Assembly: GCF_009389715.1 (NCBI RefSeq)
Contig: NC_052399.1
Location: forward strand, 21,855,646 to 21,919,645
Direction of reading: 5' to 3'
DNA: 64,000 bases
Source of the DNA: Phoenix dactylifera
Taxonomy: Eukaryota > Streptophyta > Magnoliopsida > Arecales > Arecaceae
The notes under the pieces are model-generated. The model saw nothing but the letters and a program-made list of their open reading frames with translations, had not been told where the DNA came from and did not search any database. Positions 63,593 through 64,000 of this stretch are shown in pieces. The position numbers and the translations under genes were made by a program. Positions within the stretch are counted from its first letter, which is position 1; every line of letters begins with the position of its first letter.

Positions 63593-64000
63593 GCGTTCCT
63601 ATTACGGGCCGGAGGCTATGGATGGCAGAGTGCTCGGATTTGGTGCAGCGGGTCCAGAGCAAGCTGGAGGAATGGAGGGCGTCCTCCTTATCCATGATGA
63701 GGAGAGTGACACTAATCAGAGCGGTGCTGGGATCTATACGGGTATCTTATGGCCAACACAGTGGTTCCGAAGACGATCCTGTTAAGGATCGAGCGCCTTC
63801 TTCGGAACTTCCTATGGGGGTCATACGGTGGAGGTCACGGAATGCACCTGGTGGCTTGGGAGCAGGTTTGCCGTCCCACTAGTGAGGTTGGTCTAGGAGT
63901 GCAGTCCCTCATTGAGAGGCGCGAGGCGTTCATCGCTCGGCATGCGGCTAGGTTCATATTAGAGCCACACGGCCTCTGGAGTCAGGTGATGGCAGCCAGA
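63593..64000 (+). mobile_element. LINE reverse transcriptase, right part, running off the window
   Basis: It resumes the frame left at 59164: PITGRRLWMAECSDLVQR, KLEEWRASSLSMMRRVTLIR, then after a frame change FLWGSYGGGHGMHLVAWEQ, SEVGLGVQSLIERREAFIA and RHAARFILEPHGLWSQVMAA. This is the C-terminal reverse transcriptase region plus the zf-RVT-like part of plant LINE ORF2. At least one frameshift lies near 63740. The element continues past 64000. Confidence 0.85.

Larger units (their letters stand above)
59160..63597 (-). mobile_element. Ty3/gypsy chromovirus-type LTR retrotransposon, 4,428 bp (59165-63592) plus GCGTT duplications
   Basis: Two 428-bp direct repeats (59165-59592 and 63165-63592) begin TGATG and end CATCA. 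GCGTT flanks both ends (59160-59164 and 63593-63597). In minus orientation the 5' LTR is at 63165-63592, followed after three bases by TGGTATCAGAGC (63150-63161), the standard initiator-Met tRNA primer site. A purine tract GGGAGGAGT precedes the 3' LTR. The single long frame (59541-61145) joins a gag-like N part to the integrase C-terminal region and chromodomain, with protease, reverse transcriptase, RNase H and most of integrase missing. The copy is therefore non-autonomous. A 2-kb leader (61146-63149) is GC-rich with long A-runs. The LTRs differ at only two sites, so insertion is recent. Confidence 0.95.

Overview
This is nuclear DNA from a flowering plant, most probably a monocot. The genes are split by spliceosomal introns, the window is rich in MITEs, LINE tails and an LTR retrotransposon, and the PP2A catalytic subunit begins [10 protein letters not shown] as I remember it from cereal genes. 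A palm-like genome is a weak guess based only on the long introns. No bacterial, organellar or viral gene cluster is present.

Five genes can be assembled with closed reading frames. (1) A WRKY50/51-type transcription factor (+, 4014-5078, 3 exons, 172 aa, WRKYGKK). (2) A PAS/LOV protein of the LLP/PLPB family (-, 6652-13268, 7 exons, 391 aa). (3) A one-exon, four-helix membrane protein of unknown function (-, 20032-20424). (4) A NOL9/GRC3-type polynucleotide 5'-hydroxyl kinase (+, 32020-48940, 9 exons, 389 aa). (5) A complete PP2A catalytic subunit (-, 50155-56965, 6 exons, 306 aa). For the four multi-exon genes, exon lengths and splice phases add up exactly to one open frame. WRKY and PLPB are convergent, as are NOL9 and PP2A. 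A decayed CLP1 gene (26875-30285), with an older partial copy before it (25905-26195), lies directly upstream of NOL9, which belongs to the same kinase superfamily.

The rest is mostly transposon-derived. A 4,428-bp Ty3/gypsy chromovirus (59165-63592, minus orientation) has 428-bp LTRs that differ at 2 sites, a GCGTT target duplication, an initiator-Met-type primer site and a large in-frame pol deletion. It sits inside a LINE reverse transcriptase whose reading frame resumes on either side. Four further 3' ends of RNase H-bearing LINEs lie at 1377-2115, 14583-15124, 15640-16062 and 20851-21210, and a fifth, with an 11-bp target duplication, lies in a NOL9 intron. Two hAT-type MITEs have 8-bp duplications, and one is nested in a LINE tail. 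Two Tourist/PIF-type MITEs flank or invade PLPB. Three members of one Mutator-like MITE family, built of GTACCG-like repeats, lie in NOL9 introns with 9-bp duplications. Several local tandem duplications are present, including one that copied most of a NOL9 exon.

The genes do not form a pathway or cluster. They are ordinary housekeeping and regulatory plant genes in repeat-rich DNA. I found no convincing new biological system. The most interesting material is the history of nested insertions and duplications. Transcript support, species and copy number cannot be judged from the sequence alone.
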